A DNA stretch of 64,000 nucleotides from Methylotenera_A sp031429035 (GCA_031429035.1 JANOYU010000061.1:1-64000); one strand, 5' to 3'; positions 42,872-51,832 are shown, counted from the stretch's first letter. The notes: a model not told the origin generated them from the letters alone. Numbers and translations are program-made.

Positions 42872-43755
42872 TTACGTTTTACAAATTCGATAGGGGAAAA
42901 CTCCTGCCCTGCAGGCCGCATGGATACTGGCCTCCAGGCATGCCCATAAATCACTTCAAAGGTGGCTGGCAGCTTGCCGCCATCTTCTTTTAAGCCCAGT
43001 CTAAATTGCTCATAATTTTGCGTTAGGTTTTGCAAAAATCCTTTGCCTTGCAAGCCGCGTGCGCGGCCAGCAGTCGCATTGTGTGCGCCTATGCTTTTTA
43101 AGTCGGTCATCACACCTTTTACATTGTCATAAGTCAGCGTGTAATGCTCTACATCCAACACTGGCGCGCTAAAGCCAGCACGCGTGAGCGCGTCGCCAAT
43201 ATCGTGCATATCGATAAAGCGGCTAACGTGGGTATGTCCATTGCTGGAAGCGGCACGCAGCTCTTTCAGCGTATCTGGCCCAAATGTACTAAATATAAAT
43301 AAACCTTCTGGCTGCAACACCCGCGCCGCTTCGGTAAAAGCCGCATCTAAATCATTACACCATTGCAAGGCCAAGTTACTCCATAACAAATTAGTGCTGT
43401 TGCTGGCAATGGGCAGGCTTTCAATATCGGCGCACAATAAATGTTGCTGACTGAATAATTTATTAAAAAAAGGCCGTTGTTGCTTAGTCTTTTGCAGCAT
43501 GCCAAGCGCTACATCTAGCGAAATGACTTGCGCGTTTTTAAACTTTTTTTGCAATGCAAAGCTGCCAGCACCAGTGCCACAACCCGCATCTAGTATGGCT
43601 TGCGGGGCGATAGCAATCAAACTTAAACGATCCAACATTTCTTCGCGCACGCGTTTTTGCAACACGGCGGCGGCATCATAACTATTGGCCGCGCGATTAA
43701 ATGATGCACGCACGCGCGCTTTGTCTATTCGATACGCATCGACAATAGCATCCAT
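42868..43755 (-). CDS. bioC: Malonyl-ACP O-methyltransferase (biotin synthesis)
   Basis: Methylates malonyl-ACP so that it can enter fatty acid elongation towards pimeloyl-ACP. A 295-residue SAM-dependent enzyme: RASFNRAANSYDAAAVLQKR at the N-terminus, SAM motif DAGCGTGAGSF (about 59), LLWSNLALQWCNDL and FSTFGPDTLKELR. Family-typical sequence ends near YGHAW. The last 20 or so residues are encoded by a copy of the hairpin repeat (42905-42943) and the codons after it, which suggests the element has entered and extended the gene end. It shares a base with the bioH stop and overlaps bioD. Confidence 0.94.
   Translation of the reverse strand: MDAIVDAYRIDKARVRASFNRAANSYDAAAVLQKRVREEMLDRLSLIAIAPQAILDAGCGTGAGSFALQKKFKNAQVISLDVALGMLQKTKQQRPFFNKLFSQQHLLCADIESLPIASNSTNLLWSNLALQWCNDLDAAFTEAARVLQPEGLFIFSTFGPDTLKELRAASSNGHTHVSRFIDMHDIGDALTRAGFSAPVLDVEHYTLTYDNVKGVMTDLKSIGAHNATAGRARGLQGKGFLQNLTQNYEQFRLGLKEDGGKLPATFEVIYGHAWRPVSMRPAGQEFSPIEFVKRK
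42905..42943 (+). repeat. Hairpin repeat copy inside the 3' part of bioC
   Basis: TGCCCTGCAGGCC, then GCATGGATACT, then GGCCTCCAGGCATG. Arms and core match the intergenic copies, but the copy is read through on the opposite strand as the C-terminal codons of bioC (WRPVSMRPAG). Confidence 0.82.
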
Positions 43756-44525
43756 TAAACGGTGGGCTCTAAAAACTGGTTGAGCGTTTCAATAAATTGA
43801 TCGGTATGCGATAAAAATGGCGCATGCGCCGCACCTGAAATCACCCGCAAAAAACCTATCGGCAATTGTTGCATCATCCAATGTGCGGCTTGCACTGGTG
43901 CCAAAGTGTCGCGATCACCATGAATTAACAAAGTAGGTTTACGAATTAGCGGAATTTCATCACGCAAATCAGAATCTAATAAAATATTTAAGGCTCGGCC
44001 AAGTGTCGTTTGCGTAGGTGTTGGGCGGGTTTCAAAACTTTGACGTATTTGTCTGATGACAGCGCGTCGATCGCTAGATTGCATGCACTGCAAAGTTAAA
44101 AATTGCAGCATGGCGGCCTTGTAATCGTGGCTAACGTTATCGGCAAAGGTCTCAAAATTGGTGGGGTCTATGCCTGCATCCCAGCCTGCTTTGCTAACAA
44201 AACAAGGCGTTGTGCCGCATAAAATAAGGCGGCGAATGCGGTCAGGCTGGTTTAAAGCAATACGTTGTGCCACCAAGCCACCAAACGACCAACCTAACAC
44301 ATCTGATACGCCTGGAATTTGCTGCGCCACTTCATCGGCAATGGCATGTAAGTGAAACGGCTCTATCGGGCGACTATTACCATGGCCAGGCAAGTCGACC
44401 AGATACAACATATATTTAGCTGATAAACGCTTAATTAATGGCTGCCAAACGCCACTATGCATACCCCAGCCGTGCAGCATTACCAATGGTTGGCCTTGGC
44501 CAATAATATCTACATGAACGCTCAT
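43755..44525 (-). CDS. bioH: Pimeloyl-ACP methyl ester carboxylesterase
   Basis: Removes the methyl group added by BioC once the pimeloyl chain is complete. A 256-residue alpha/beta hydrolase: LHGWGMHSGVW, the nucleophile elbow in LGWSFGGLVAQ (Ser about 80), the acid in HGDRDTLAP, and the His in AAHAPFLSH. Coupled to bioF (ATGA) and bioC (TAATG). Confidence 0.95.
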   Translation of the reverse strand: MSVHVDIIGQGQPLVMLHGWGMHSGVWQPLIKRLSAKYMLYLVDLPGHGNSRPIEPFHLHAIADEVAQQIPGVSDVLGWSFGGLVAQRIALNQPDRIRRLILCGTTPCFVSKAGWDAGIDPTNFETFADNVSHDYKAAMLQFLTLQCMQSSDRRAVIRQIRQSFETRPTPTQTTLGRALNILLDSDLRDEIPLIRKPTLLIHGDRDTLAPVQAAHWMMQQLPIGFLRVISGAAHAPFLSHTDQFIETLNQFLEPTV

Positions 44526-45682
44526 ATCATTACCTTCTCTGCATTATTTAGCGCTTCTGCTAACTTAATCACATCTTGCTCGCTGTGCGCGGCACTAAGC
44601 GAAATGCGCAATCTACCCGTGTTAACTGGCACCGTAGGTGGCCGTATCGCAGGCACTAAAATGCCTTGCATTTGTAAGTGTTCACTTAAGCTAAGAACCG
44701 CTTGGTTACTGCCAACTATCAACGGTTGCACGGCAGTATTAGATGGCAATAACTGCCAAGTTTTTAGCTGCAAATTTGCCTTTAGCTTGGCAATTAAATG
44801 CTGCAAATGCGCACGCAAATCGTCACCGTTTTCGATTAAATTTAACGATGCCGATAAGGTTGCAGAAAGCGCAGGTGGTGCTGGCGTACTGTAAACATAG
44901 CTTTTTGCCGTTTGAATTAAATAATCAACAACCACTTGCTGACCCGCCACAAATGCACCAGCTACACCCGCTGCTTTACCCAGCGTTGCCATGTAAATAA
45001 TGCGTGGCGAGGAAATATTAAAATGGCTTAAACTGCCACGCCCATTTTGACCCAGCACGCCAAAACCATGCGCATCATCTACATATAAATAGGCATCATA
45101 TTGTTCACATAACGCTAAATATTGTGGAATCGGCGCAATATCGCCATCCATACTAAACACCGCATCTACGGCAATTAATTTGTGTTTTGCAGTGCTGGCT
45201 TTTAATAATTTTTCTAACGCTGTCACATCGTTGTGCGCAAATCGGTCAAATTGTGCCAGCGAATAATAGCCGCCGTCATTCAAGCAGGCATGATTTAATT
45301 TATCGGCAAAAATCGCGTCACCACGCCCTACCAGCGCGCCTAGCACACCAATATTGGCCATGTAACCTGTGCTAAACACCAAGGCAGCAGGCATTTGCAC
45401 AAACTTTGCCAGCTGCTTTTCTAAATTATCATGATAACGATGATGACCTGTTATTAAATTAGAAGCCCCACTGCCCACACCCGAATCACCCGCCGCTGCT
45501 TGCATGGCACAAATCAGCTCGGGGTGATTGGCCAAACCCAAATAATCGTTACTACAAAATGACAAATATTTTTTGTCATTTGTAACAATATGCTCCGCTT
45601 GCGGCGAATCTAATAGCCTGCGTTGACGCAATAAGCCATCGGCTTGGCGTTGATCTAACTGTTTTTGTAACGCATTTAGCAT
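44522..45682 (-). CDS. bioF: 8-amino-7-oxononanoate synthase
   Basis: Condenses pimeloyl-ACP with alanine using PLP, the first ring-carbon step of biotin. A 386-residue aminotransferase-fold enzyme: FCSNDYLGLANHPE, GSGASNLITGHHRYH, DDAHGFGVLG, and the PLP lysine in ATLGKAAGVAGAF. It starts the coupled bioF-bioH-bioC-bioD run; bioB lies 199 bases upstream on the same strand. Confidence 0.97.
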   Translation of the reverse strand: MLNALQKQLDQRQADGLLRQRRLLDSPQAEHIVTNDKKYLSFCSNDYLGLANHPELICAMQAAAGDSGVGSGASNLITGHHRYHDNLEKQLAKFVQMPAALVFSTGYMANIGVLGALVGRGDAIFADKLNHACLNDGGYYSLAQFDRFAHNDVTALEKLLKASTAKHKLIAVDAVFSMDGDIAPIPQYLALCEQYDAYLYVDDAHGFGVLGQNGRGSLSHFNISSPRIIYMATLGKAAGVAGAFVAGQQVVVDYLIQTAKSYVYSTPAPPALSATLSASLNLIENGDDLRAHLQHLIAKLKANLQLKTWQLLPSNTAVQPLIVGSNQAVLSLSEHLQMQGILVPAIRPPTVPVNTGRLRISLSAAHSEQDVIKLAEALNNAEKVMI

Positions 45683-45704
45683 AGATTAAACTTCTTTAAA
45701 CCAC

Positions 45705-45732
45705 GTCATTCCCGCGTAGGCGGGAATCCAGG
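45705..45732. repeat. Inverted repeat CATTCCCGCG type, between bioB and bioF
   Basis: GTCATTCCCGCG, then TAGG, then CGGGAATCCAGG. A common proteobacterial palindrome class. A second copy in the opposite orientation is at 63785-63810. The rest of the 199-base gap holds a TCGGCAATGAC stretch that resembles the far end of the same element class; nothing else is evident there. Confidence 0.8.
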
Positions 45733-45881
45733 TCACTTACATGCCAACTTATGTAACTAGCTGCTGCGCGTTGCGCCGTTTTATAGCTGCCATGCCAAAA
45801 TAGCATATGTAAGCTACTCACAAAAAAATGTCCCTTGACTAGATTGCTGGCTGCTCGGCAATGACGATATTGGATGTTGCA

Positions 45882-46898
45882 TTAGATTTTATTGATACCT
45901 AATTTATCAAATAATGCTCTATCCGTCGCCGCCTCTGGATTGCCTGTAGTTAGCAATTTTTCACCGTAAAAAATAGAATTTGCACCTGCAAGAAAACATA
46001 AAGCCTGAATGCCTTCATGCATGCTTTGGCGCCCTGCAGATAAACGCACATAGCTTGCTGGCATGGTGATGCGCGCTGCAGCAATGGTGCGTACAAATTC
46101 AATTGGGTCTAACTCATCCGTGCCGTGTAATGGCGTGCCTTCTACTTGTGTTAATAAATTAATCGGCACGCTTTCTGGCGGTTTTTCCATATTTGCCAAT
46201 TGTGCCAGCAAGCCAGCGCGTTGATTGCGCGTTTCGCCCATGCCGATAATGCCGCCGCTGCACACGTTAATATCGGCGCTTCTAACGCGGCCAAGCGTAT
46301 CTAGGCGGTCTTGGTAAGTGCGCGTCGAAATCACATCGCCATAAAACTCAGGCGCGGTGTCCAAGTTGTGATTGTAAAAATCTAGCCCCGCGTCTTTTAA
46401 TTGCTCGGCCTGGCCATCTTTTAACATGCCAAGTGTGGCGCAAGTTTCCAAACCCATCGCTTTTACTTCGGCAATCATTTTCAACACAGGCTCTAAATCG
46501 CGCTGTTTTGGCCCGCGCCAAGCTGCGCCCATGCAAAAACGGGTGGCGCCACTATTTTGCGCTTCTTTTGCGGCAGCAAGCACGTCTTCCAACTTCATCA
46601 GTGGCTCGTCTTCCACTTCGGTATGGTAACGCGCTGCTTGCGGGCAATAACCGCAATCTTCACTGCAACCACCTGTTTTTATGGATAAAAGCGTGCTGAC
46701 TTGCACCGCGTTTGGGTTAAAGTTTTCGCGATGCACTGTTTGCGCTTTGTTCATTAAATCGCTAAATGGCAACTCAAACAACGCGACGATTTCATCAACC
46801 GACCAACGGTTTACAGTGACATTTTCCGTTTTACAGGTTTTTAGCAACTCTGTGTTTATAATGGCTGTATTAGCAGGGTTTTGCGTGGTTTCTAACAT
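45882..46898 (-). CDS. bioB: Biotin synthase
   Basis: A radical-SAM enzyme that inserts sulphur into dethiobiotin. A 338-residue protein with the radical-SAM cluster CSEDCGYC (CxxxCxxC), LLSIKTGG just before it, YNHNLDTAPEFY, the CSGGIIGMGET segment (Cys for the 2Fe-2S cluster and nearby), and NSIFYGEKLLTT. ATG at 46898 is preferred to the TTG at 46904, with AGAAAG just upstream. It lies divergent from comF and upstream of bioF. Confidence 0.97.
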   Translation of the reverse strand: MLETTQNPANTAIINTELLKTCKTENVTVNRWSVDEIVALFELPFSDLMNKAQTVHRENFNPNAVQVSTLLSIKTGGCSEDCGYCPQAARYHTEVEDEPLMKLEDVLAAAKEAQNSGATRFCMGAAWRGPKQRDLEPVLKMIAEVKAMGLETCATLGMLKDGQAEQLKDAGLDFYNHNLDTAPEFYGDVISTRTYQDRLDTLGRVRSADINVCSGGIIGMGETRNQRAGLLAQLANMEKPPESVPINLLTQVEGTPLHGTDELDPIEFVRTIAAARITMPASYVRLSAGRQSMHEGIQALCFLAGANSIFYGEKLLTTGNPEAATDRALFDKLGINKI

Positions 46899-46969
46899 AA
46901 GCAAGCTTTCTAATTTAAAATCATATATGTACCTGATTTAACAAGGCAATTATAAGCTGTAAAGATAAT

Positions 46970-47746
46970 ATGAAGCAACTGCTAAACAAATGGTTAATAA
47001 ATAGTCAACTGTCAAATTACGAATTTAATATTAGCGCTATTAAGCGCATCGTTTTTAAACCACACTGTGTTTTATGCAAGCAAAATATCGAGCAAAGTGA
47101 CAAGCAACTACTCGCTAGCATCCATGCGGTCTGCAGGCCATGCCTAAATGAGCTGCCTTGGCATGCAAAAACCAGCTGCCCACAATGTGGTTTGAGCAGT
47201 AATGGCATAGTTTGCGGCAGCTGTTTAAATAGCCCGCCCGATTTTGATGTGACAAAAGCAGTATTTTTGTACACCTACCCAATTGACGCGATGATGTTGC
47301 GCTATAAATATGGTAATAGTTTAAATTTAGGTGACACTTTTGGCGAATTTTTAGCCGAAAAAGTGAATATTGAGGATTGCTTAAAAAGCATCGATTTAAT
47401 CATGCCCATGCCCATGCACCCGCAACGGTTAAAAGAGCGTGGCTTTAACCAAGCACTGGAAATTGCTAAAGTTTTAGGTAAAAACCACAAAGAAAAACTA
47501 GACTATAAAAGTGTGATTCGCCAAACGCTAACCCCGCCACAAGCCAGCCTGCCGCTTAAAGAGCGCGTTAAAAACATCAAAGGCGCGTTTAAAGTGAATG
47601 CTGACTTGGCAGACAAGAGAATCGCCATCGTTGATGACGTAATGACTACAGGTGCCAGCTTAAACGAACTCGCCAAAACCCTTAAAAAAGCCGGTGCGGC
47701 TCATGTAGAATGCTGGGTTATCGCTAGAACTTTGCCGCACAAATAA
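46970..47746 (+). CDS. comF: ComF family phosphoribosyltransferase-like protein
   Basis: A 258-residue protein. The N-terminal zinc-finger-like part has CVLCK, CRPC, CPQCG and CGSC; the C-terminal phosphoribosyltransferase domain has PMPMHPQRLKERGFNQA and the PRPP site IAIVDDVMTTGASLNELA. ComF-type proteins are needed for DNA uptake in naturally competent bacteria. The N-terminal region contains the core of the repeat family (47114-47141), which encodes ASIHAVCRPC including one zinc Cys pair. No ribosome site is striking; ATG at 46970. Confidence 0.92.
   Translation: MKQLLNKWLINSQLSNYEFNISAIKRIVFKPHCVLCKQNIEQSDKQLLASIHAVCRPCLNELPWHAKTSCPQCGLSSNGIVCGSCLNSPPDFDVTKAVFLYTYPIDAMMLRYKYGNSLNLGDTFGEFLAEKVNIEDCLKSIDLIMPMPMHPQRLKERGFNQALEIAKVLGKNHKEKLDYKSVIRQTLTPPQASLPLKERVKNIKGAFKVNADLADKRIAIVDDVMTTGASLNELAKTLKKAGAAHVECWVIARTLPHK
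47114..47141 (-). repeat. Hairpin-repeat half inside comF
   Basis: GCTAGCATCCATGCGGTCTG and on to CAGGCCAT. It matches the intergenic copy at 56643 in 23 of 28 bases, read in the comF frame as ASIHAVCRP. Confidence 0.72.
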
Positions 47747-47785
47747 TCAGTATTTATTGCCATTAGTTGCTGGCTAATTATTTAG

Positions 47786-47825
47786 GTGCTCTACAGGCCT
47801 TATAGATACTGGCTTGCAGAGGCAT
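47786..47825 (+). repeat. Hairpin repeat between comF and trmL
   Basis: GGTGCTCTACAGGCC, then TTATAGATACT, then GGCTTGCAGAGGCATT. A slightly decayed copy 40 bases after the comF stop. Confidence 0.82.
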
Positions 47826-47871
47826 TGTTCATTCTCGTATATATTAACTGGTGTTAAAAGATAAATAATTT

Positions 47872-48336
47872 ATGTTCCATATCGCATTATTCGAGCCTGA
47901 AATTCCGCCCAATACCGGCAATATTATTCGCTTGTGCGCCAATACTGGCGCGCAATTACACTTAATTGAACCATTGGGATTTAAGCTGGAAGATAAACAA
48001 CTAAAACGCGCGGGTTTGGATTATCACGAATATGCGAATTTAACTTTGCATAAAAATTGGGCTGATTTTAAGCTGGCAATGGCAGGCAAGCGCCTATTTG
48101 CAATCACCACCAAAGGTAGCCAAAACTACGCAAACGTGCAATTTAAAGCAGGCGATGTATTTGTGTTTGGCCCCGAAACGCGCGGCCTGCCAGATGAAAT
48201 TCGCGCAGAATTTTTACCCGAAGCAAGATTGCGCTTGCCGATGCTGGCGGATAGCCGCAGTTTGAATTTATCCAATAGTGCTGCTGTGTTGTTGTATGAG
48301 GCTTGGCGGCAGCTAGACTTTAAGCATGGACTATAA
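47872..48336 (+). CDS. trmL: tRNA (cytidine/uridine-34 2'-O) methyltransferase
   Basis: Methylates the ribose of the wobble base of leucine tRNAs. A 154-residue SPOUT enzyme: FEPEIPPNTGNIIRLCANTG at the start, LIEPLGFKL, DVFVFGPETRGLP and the knot end LPMLADSRSLNLSNSAAVLLYE. The stop falls in a degenerate repeat-like stretch. Confidence 0.95.
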   Translation: MFHIALFEPEIPPNTGNIIRLCANTGAQLHLIEPLGFKLEDKQLKRAGLDYHEYANLTLHKNWADFKLAMAGKRLFAITTKGSQNYANVQFKAGDVFVFGPETRGLPDEIRAEFLPEARLRLPMLADSRSLNLSNSAAVLLYEAWRQLDFKHGL

Positions 48337-48362
48337 GCCGCATGGCCTATAAGGGCTATTGG
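48326..48362 (+). repeat. Decayed repeat-like stretch at the end of trmL
   Basis: TATAAGCCGCATGGCCTATA, then AGGGCTATTGG. It keeps the GCCGCATGG core and part of an arm. The trmL stop lies inside it. Confidence 0.45.
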
Positions 48363-48436
48363 AAAGCTTTGATTTATTTCAATAATTTAGGTAAAGTGGT
48401 GGGTCTTGCTAGTTTTTGAGAGTAGAAGTTATTGAG

Positions 48437-48907
48437 ATGGCTAACTTTGCTTTTCCCAACCTGTTTTTGCCTAGCCTGGCTAGTTTAGACTTAATTGTTA
48501 TAGCAATTATTTTGCTGGCTATATGCTTTTGGTTGGTGGCTTTTAAGTCTGAGGCACGCTTTAAAAAAAGCCTACAAAAATTATCTGATAACTCTCTATA
48601 CGAATCGCAATTCAAATGCGTATTGTTTAACGCGGGCAATAATCCATGCAAACTAGCGCTTAAATTTGAAATCACGCCGATACTCATCAAAAATACACCT
48701 AGCTTGCCTTTGCATGGTTGCAACGCACAAAAATGTAGTTGCAGCTTATTGCAACACGACGATAGACGTACAGGTAACGATAGGCGAGATAAAGAAGTTT
48801 TAGATAAAAGAAGAAAATCTATTTACGCGAATAAGCGCTTATTAAAAGACCGCAGAAGAGCCTCTATTAGAGAGTTTTTATTGCCACAGTATAGAGTTTT
48901 TAGTTAG
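48437..48907 (+). CDS. Unknown membrane-anchored protein with Arg-rich DRR tail
   Basis: A 156-residue protein: one membrane helix near the N-terminus (about 14-35), a soluble middle with four Cys (NNPCKLALKFEITP, GCNAQKCSCSL), and a strongly basic tail built of DRRTGNDRRDKE, KRRKS and LKDRRRAS. No family was recognised; DRR-NDRR stretches also occur at the edges of PilZ-type proteins, but no PilZ domain is present. ATG at 48437 is chosen over a TTG at 48416; neither has a strong ribosome site. It is convergent with gpsA, with 3 bases between the two stops. Confidence 0.6.
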   Translation: MANFAFPNLFLPSLASLDLIVIAIILLAICFWLVAFKSEARFKKSLQKLSDNSLYESQFKCVLFNAGNNPCKLALKFEITPILIKNTPSLPLHGCNAQKCSCSLLQHDDRRTGNDRRDKEVLDKRRKSIYANKRLLKDRRRASIREFLLPQYRVFS

Positions 48908-48910
48908 TTT

Positions 48911-49903
48911 CTAAATGCCATCGGCTTTTTGCGCGCGACCCAGCAAATCCATCACGGCATCCTTGGCCGATTTTCCATGGCTTAAGGCCTGATTCACCTC
49001 ATAAGTAATTGGCATATCCACACCCAAGCTATCGGCACGGCGCATCACCTCGCGTGCGGTATTAACACCTTCAGCAACATGGCCTAAACCTTTTAGCACA
49101 TCCTCTAGCGCCTTGCCAGAGGCTAATTGCAAGCCAACTTCTCTATTTCTAGAGTATTGGCCAGTGCAGGTTAGCACCAAATCACCTGCGCCTGCTAAGC
49201 CCATAAAAGTCTCAGCTTTTGCACCCAGCGCCATACCAAAACGGGTAATTTCGGCAAGTCCACGTGTAATCATGGCAGCACGTGCGTTATTACCAAAGCC
49301 CATACCATCCGAGATACCAGCGGCAATCGCCATCACATTTTTAACGGCACCGCCCACAGAAACACCCACCACATCGGTGCTGTTGTACACGCGCAAATTA
49401 CCACCGTGAATTAAGTTAGACGCTTGCAGCGCAAAGCTGTTATCTGCTGCCGCCAATGTTACCGCGGTGGGTAAGCCGCGCACTAGCTCTGCGGCAAAGC
49501 TGGGGCCTGAAAGCGCGCCCCAATGTTGACTCGCGCTTAGCTCCTCTAAAGCAACCTCATGCGGCAATTTTGCGGTTTCAGGCTCTAGACCTTTATGTGC
49601 CCAAATAATCGGTTGTGTTGATTTTAACGCTTTAATTTCTTTTAAAATATTGCGAAAACCTGCGGTTGGTACAACAGATAAGATTAAATCTGCGCCATTG
49701 ATTGCGGCCGCTAAATTATCTTCCACTTGCAAATTATCGTTGAATTTAAAATCGCCCAAATATAGCGGGTTAGCACGCGATTTACGCATGCCCGACACAT
49801 GGCCGGCATTACGCGCCCATAAGCTTACTTGATGCGTTTGGCTAATATGCATGGCCAGTGCCGTGCCCCAAGCACCTGCACCTAACACTGTTATTTTAGC
49901 CAA
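48911..49903 (-). CDS. gpsA: Glycerol-3-phosphate dehydrogenase [NAD(P)+]
   Basis: Makes sn-glycerol 3-phosphate for phospholipid synthesis. A 330-residue protein: LGAGAWGTALAMHIS nucleotide site at the N-terminus, SGPSFAAELVRGLPTAVT, the catalytic Lys in GGAVKNVMAIAAGISDG, and GLAGAGDLVLTCTGQYSRN. Downstream of grxC, secB and the SH3 gene on the same strand, the order found in many betaproteobacteria. Confidence 0.97.
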   Translation of the reverse strand: MAKITVLGAGAWGTALAMHISQTHQVSLWARNAGHVSGMRKSRANPLYLGDFKFNDNLQVEDNLAAAINGADLILSVVPTAGFRNILKEIKALKSTQPIIWAHKGLEPETAKLPHEVALEELSASQHWGALSGPSFAAELVRGLPTAVTLAAADNSFALQASNLIHGGNLRVYNSTDVVGVSVGGAVKNVMAIAAGISDGMGFGNNARAAMITRGLAEITRFGMALGAKAETFMGLAGAGDLVLTCTGQYSRNREVGLQLASGKALEDVLKGLGHVAEGVNTAREVMRRADSLGVDMPITYEVNQALSHGKSAKDAVMDLLGRAQKADGI

Positions 49904-49920
49904 TTAGTTAAAACCTCTCA

Positions 49921-50391
49921 CTAATTAAAACCCCACAGTTTATCGACTTGCACAAAACCTGTCACGCCATCGCGGTGTTTTACCTTAACCCAGTTATTGT
50001 TAGCGCCTCCGGCTACTAGCTCTAACACCACATCTTTTTCTACGGTGGCAACCAACGCAGATGCCGCATCTTCAGCCGCTTTTATTTCCGTTTTTGCTAA
50101 CACCAACACAGTGTGCTTGGCGCTTAATGATTTGGCTTCTAACCAACTTAAGCCACCTAGGTTATCGCGCACTTTAATCCAATCACCCAAATTAACGATA
50201 ACTTCAACTGGGTAACTGTTGCCTAAAATATACAGTTTTGTGGCTTCTTTAGACGGCGCATCGTAAGTGATGGCTTTGGCTGATGCGATAGAACGAAACT
50301 CTAAAGCAGACGCCGAAAACGAAAATGCTAGGCTTGCAGTAGCAAAGCCTAGCATAAGCAATTTTTTTAAATTAATTGGCTTTGGCAGCAT
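49921..50391 (-). CDS. Exported bacterial SH3-domain protein
   Basis: A 156-residue protein with a signal peptide (about 1-30, ending SASALEF) and two SH3b-like repeats: RSIASAKAITYDAPSKEATK with VEVIVNLGDWIKVRDNLGGL, then TVEKDVVLELVAGGANNNWV with KHRDGVTGFVQV. Such domains bind cell wall or other ligands. The start at 50391 overlaps the end of secB by 20 bases; no better start keeps the whole signal peptide. It lies between gpsA and secB. Confidence 0.82.
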   Translation of the reverse strand: MLPKPINLKKLLMLGFATASLAFSFSASALEFRSIASAKAITYDAPSKEATKLYILGNSYPVEVIVNLGDWIKVRDNLGGLSWLEAKSLSAKHTVLVLAKTEIKAAEDAASALVATVEKDVVLELVAGGANNNWVKVKHRDGVTGFVQVDKLWGFN

Positions 50392-50872
50392 TTTCTGCTT
50401 GTTGCTTTTGTTGCGCCTGTTCTTTTTGCTGCACGTACAGCGCTTCAAAATTAATAGGGTTTAGCAGCACAGCTGCAAAACCTGCTCGCGTAACCATATC
50501 AGATACCGCCTCGCGCGCATACGGGAATAAAATGTTTGGGCAGGTGACTGCTAAAATTGGCTCTAAATTTTCTGCTGGCACATTGCGAATCGCAAAAATA
50601 CCCGCTTGTGTGGCCTCTACCAAAAACGCAGTTTTATCACCAATTTTTGCAGTGACCGTCACTTTAATGGCCACTTCAAAAATACCTTCATCTAATTTTA
50701 CAGCCGAGTTACCCAGCTCTACATTCACCTGTGGCGCAGTGCGCTCAGTAAAAATTTGTGGCGCATTTGGCACCTCAATCGAGGCATCTTTCACGTACAG
50801 CTTCTCAATACCAAAGCCTGGTTGCGCGTCTTGTGTGGCCTCTGCTGCTGCAGCTTTATTTTCTTTTGCCAT
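50372..50872 (-). CDS. secB: Protein-export chaperone SecB
   Basis: Holds unfolded precursors and hands them to SecA. A 166-residue protein with FGIEKLYVKDASIEVPNAP, VEATQAGIFAIRNVP, and the strongly conserved CPNILFPYAREAVSDMVTRA followed by FAAVLLNPINFEALY. It has an Ala/Gln-rich tail. Encoded next to grxC, as in many Proteobacteria. Confidence 0.97.
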   Translation of the reverse strand: MAKENKAAAAEATQDAQPGFGIEKLYVKDASIEVPNAPQIFTERTAPQVNVELGNSAVKLDEGIFEVAIKVTVTAKIGDKTAFLVEATQAGIFAIRNVPAENLEPILAVTCPNILFPYAREAVSDMVTRAGFAAVLLNPINFEALYVQQKEQAQQKQQAENAAKAN

Positions 50873-50964
50873 GTATGTTCCTAAAACTATTAAAGTTGGT
50901 TAATTAAAAAACTATTTTTTACTGCAAACATTTTAGCCGCTTATTGGCTTTTATTCATTACTTT

Positions 50965-51237
50965 TTAACGCTGCAATAGCGGGTCTAGCCCGCCTGCCAA
51001 ATCTAGTGCACGTAATTCATCAAAACCGCCTATGTGCTGCTCGCCAATATAAATTTGCGGCACGGTGCGGCGACCCGTTTTTTGCATCATCTCTAGGCGC
51101 AATTCTGGTTGTAAATCAACCCGAATTTTGCTGATATCCTTCACGCCTTTGGCAGTGAGCAGCCGCTCGGCATTAATGCAATATGGGCAAACTGCTGTTG
51201 CATAAATTAAAACCTTAGGCATGACTATTTTTGACAT
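50965..51237 (-). CDS. grxC: Glutaredoxin 3
   Basis: A glutathione-dependent thiol reductase of 90 residues. Active site CPYC (about residues 18-21), the cis-Pro in RRTVPQIYIG, and GGFDELRAL, which bind glutathione. ATG at 51237; an ATG at residue 6 is also possible. Together with the rhodanese just upstream it forms the usual rhodanese-grxC-secB order. Confidence 0.96.
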   Translation of the reverse strand: MSKIVMPKVLIYATAVCPYCINAERLLTAKGVKDISKIRVDLQPELRLEMMQKTGRRTVPQIYIGEQHIGGFDELRALDLAGGLDPLLQR

Positions 51238-51255
51238 TTTATCTAGCTTGTTGCC

Positions 51256-51672
51256 TTAACTTTTTACTAATGGCATTTTAGCTTCAACCCAAGCATCCAA
51301 GCCGCCCTGTAGATTATTTAATTGTGTAAATTGCTGTGCTTTTAAAATACTGCAAGCGCCTTTTGCGCGCATGCCTTTTTGGCAATGCACCAATACCGGT
51401 TTATCTTTAAACTTTTCAATTTCTTTCATACGCGCAGCCAGTTCGCCCACCGGAATATGCTTAGCACCTTGAATATGTCCCGCCGCAAATTCTGCTGCGT
51501 CGCGCACATCTAAAATAAGTGGTTTACTGCGATTCATCAACACCACAGCTTCAGTCGCATTAATGTTTAGCACGCCGCCCGCACCACGATTGAGCATAGG
51601 CCAAAGCAAAGCGATGCCAGAACCCACTGCCAAACCTATCATCACTGCGTTTTGTTTTACAAATTCAAACAT
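51256..51672 (-). CDS. Membrane-anchored rhodanese-like protein
   Basis: A 138-residue protein with one N-terminal membrane segment (about 8-28) and one rhodanese domain (about 38-132): NRSKPLILDVRDAAEFAAGH and the active-site loop VHCQKGMRAKG (Cys about 106). A sulphur carrier or persulphide handler; the substrate is unknown. Located 18 bases upstream of grxC and divergent from gpmI. Confidence 0.93.
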   Translation of the reverse strand: MFEFVKQNAVMIGLAVGSGIALLWPMLNRGAGGVLNINATEAVVLMNRSKPLILDVRDAAEFAAGHIQGAKHIPVGELAARMKEIEKFKDKPVLVHCQKGMRAKGACSILKAQQFTQLNNLQGGLDAWVEAKMPLVKS

Positions 51673-51832
51673 ATTTTATCCAAACCAATTTTACTTGTCT
51701 CTAAAGTGGTGCTTAAGTGATTATTTTCAAGGCATTATTGTTTTTAGCTGCGCTTTTACTATGCGCGCTTGTTGGCGGCTATTATAATAGATAACGCGAT
51801 GAAACTTTTAACATTTTAGCAACTTAAAAAAC

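Noticed and set aside
44457..45000. Long plus-strand open frames opposite bioF and bioH.
   Set aside because: They are antisense shadows of well-identified genes with no ribosome sites or family motifs.
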